DNA from: CAYOXX01 sp964408025
Lineage (GTDB): Bacteria > Acidobacteriota > DATKUA01
NCBI GenBank assembly: GCA_964408025.1
Contig: CAYOXX010000089.1
Coordinates: 1-13,366, forward strand
Length of the DNA: 13,366 bases
Direction: 5' to 3'
The translations under genes were made by a program, and so were the position numbers. Under the pieces are notes generated by a model. It was not told the DNA's origin. It made no database searches and was given only the letters and a program-made list of their open reading frames with translations. Below, one piece after another: positions 12,624 through 13,366 of this stretch (within the stretch, counting starts at the first letter, position 1; the number at the start of each line of letters is the position of its first letter).

Positions 12624-13366
12624 GTGCCTTCAGGAGAGAGGAAACGTATCCTCGTTGTCGACGATAACGAGGACCACCTGCTGATCACCAAGTCGCGACT
12701 GGAGCAGGAGAACTCCACGTTCGACGTTAAAGTGGTCCACTCGGGCGAGGAGTGCCTTCGCATGCTCGAGGAGCACGAGTTCGAGTGCATCATCTCCGAC
12801 TACCAGATGCAGCCCGGGATGGACGGCCTCGAGCTGCTGCAGGAGATCAGGGATCGCGACATCGACGTGGCGGTAATCGTCATCACCGACTACGGCGACC
12901 TGGAGGTCGAGAGCGAAGCGTACCACAAGGGCGCCGACGACTACTTCAACAAGAGCGTCGGCTTCGCCCACTTCCCGCGCATGGTGGACTCGATCAGGCG
13001 CGCCATCAGCAAGCGCCAGCGGGAGCAGATAAAGGCGCCTGATCAAGCCTTCGCCGGCGAGATGGCCGAGCCCGCTAAGGCCGGCTTTACACTTGCCGCA
13101 GACGGCATCACGTTGATCGGGGTCAGCGAGGCCGCTGCCTGTGCCCTCGGCCAGGAATGGTCCACTCTCGAGGGCGCCCCTGTAGCCACGCTCATTTCCT
13201 CCCAGGATCGAACACGCTTCAGGAAACTGGTGCTCGGGATCGTCAAAGACGAGGAGCCGTCCGAGGTCATACGCTTCCTCGGCGCCGACGGCGCGACCAA
13301 GCCGTTCAGGGTCACCGGGATCGCGCGCCAGGAGTGCGGCTCCATAACCGGCCTTCAGCTCCGCAT
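12624..13366 (+). CDS. Response-regulator receiver plus PAS protein, start of a signalling protein (3' end missing)
   Basis: The frame is open from GTG 12624 to the window end (247 codons, no stop). REC spans about 7-130: R-I-L-V-V-D-D (acidic pair D13/D14), phospho-acceptor D59 (I-I-S-D-Y), T88 and K110. One extra Gln (Q63) sits in the loop after D59, giving D-Y-Q-M-Q-P-G-M-D-G instead of D-Y-Q-M-P-G-M-D-G. A charged linker (131-150) leads to a PAS-like domain from about 153, with D-G-I-T-L-I-G-V-S-E-A-A and L-E-G-A-P-V-A-T-L-I, still open at the edge. The GTG has GGGA eight bases upstream. REC residues 103-125 are close to residues 97-119 of the large kinase, so this is probably the front of a second REC-PAS sensor kinase; the kinase part would lie beyond the window. 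Confidence 0.85.
   Translation, partial: MPSGERKRILVVDDNEDHLLITKSRLEQENSTFDVKVVHSGEECLRMLEEHEFECIISDYQMQPGMDGLELLQEIRDRDIDVAVIVITDYGDLEVESEAYHKGADDYFNKSVGFAHFPRMVDSIRRAISKRQREQIKAPDQAFAGEMAEPAKAGFTLAADGITLIGVSEAAACALGQEWSTLEGAPVATLISSQDRTRFRKLVLGIVKDEEPSEVIRFLGADGATKPFRVTGIARQECGSITGLQLR

Noticed and set aside
11521..13046. Minus-strand open frames opposite the EEP, ATL and REC-PAS genes
   Set aside because: They are shadows. At 12630-13046 the plus strand carries the receiver, which continues without a stop past the window end and so has no closed frame here.

Overview
This is a GC-rich bacterial chromosome segment (about 60-65 % G+C in most genes). It carries ten readable genes: a broken-off gene at each edge and eight complete genes between them. 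No RNA genes, CRISPR arrays, insertion sequences or phage genes were seen. Nothing fixes the phylum. High GC, GTG starts, multi-PAS/GAF kinases, an HD-GYP protein and a zf-TFIIB/LemA/HtpX cluster suggest a free-living environmental bacterium, for example a high-GC subsurface or soil lineage. That placement is inference only.

Layout. Positions 1-933 (+) hold the 3' end of a secreted-type protein with two carboxypeptidase-regulatory-like domains and a PPC-like C-terminal beta-sandwich. A 381-bp gene-free stretch (934-1314) follows, with palindromes, a three-copy 10-bp repeat and a long inverted repeat. Then come minus-strand genes. The first is a 1391-residue soluble hybrid histidine kinase (REC, GAF, PAS, GAF, PAS, GAF, PAS, PAS, HisKA, HATPase; 1315-5490) with its own candidate promoter. 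Upstream of it lies a three-gene operon transcribed zf-TFIIB zinc-ribbon protein, LemA, HtpX-like M48 protease with a C-terminal zinc ribbon (8009 down to 5731). An AT-rich divergent promoter region near 8120-8160 separates this operon from a plus-strand HD-GYP cyclic-di-GMP phosphodiesterase (8226-9281). An MscS-type channel (9360-10166) converges on the HD-GYP gene.

From 10167 to the end everything is on the plus strand after a 242-bp regulatory gap: a DUF72 (YecE-like) protein, a lipoprotein-type endonuclease/exonuclease/phosphatase (EEP) enzyme, an alkyltransferase-like (ATL) DNA-lesion-binding protein, and the first 247 codons of a REC-PAS signalling protein that runs off the window.

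How it fits together. The window mixes signal transduction (two related REC-PAS proteins and a c-di-GMP phosphodiesterase) with envelope upkeep (LemA, HtpX, MscS) and DNA or nucleotide chemistry (ATL, EEP). The REC domains of the large kinase and of the right-edge protein share a distinctive C-terminal signature (K-x-V-G-F-A-H), so they look like paralogues. The best-supported functional unit is the zinc-ribbon/LemA/HtpX operon, which may be a membrane protein quality-control module. No clearly new system such as a defence island is visible. The most unusual points are the compositional mosaic inside the large kinase, the zinc-ribbon-rich HtpX operon, and the structured repeats in the gaps.
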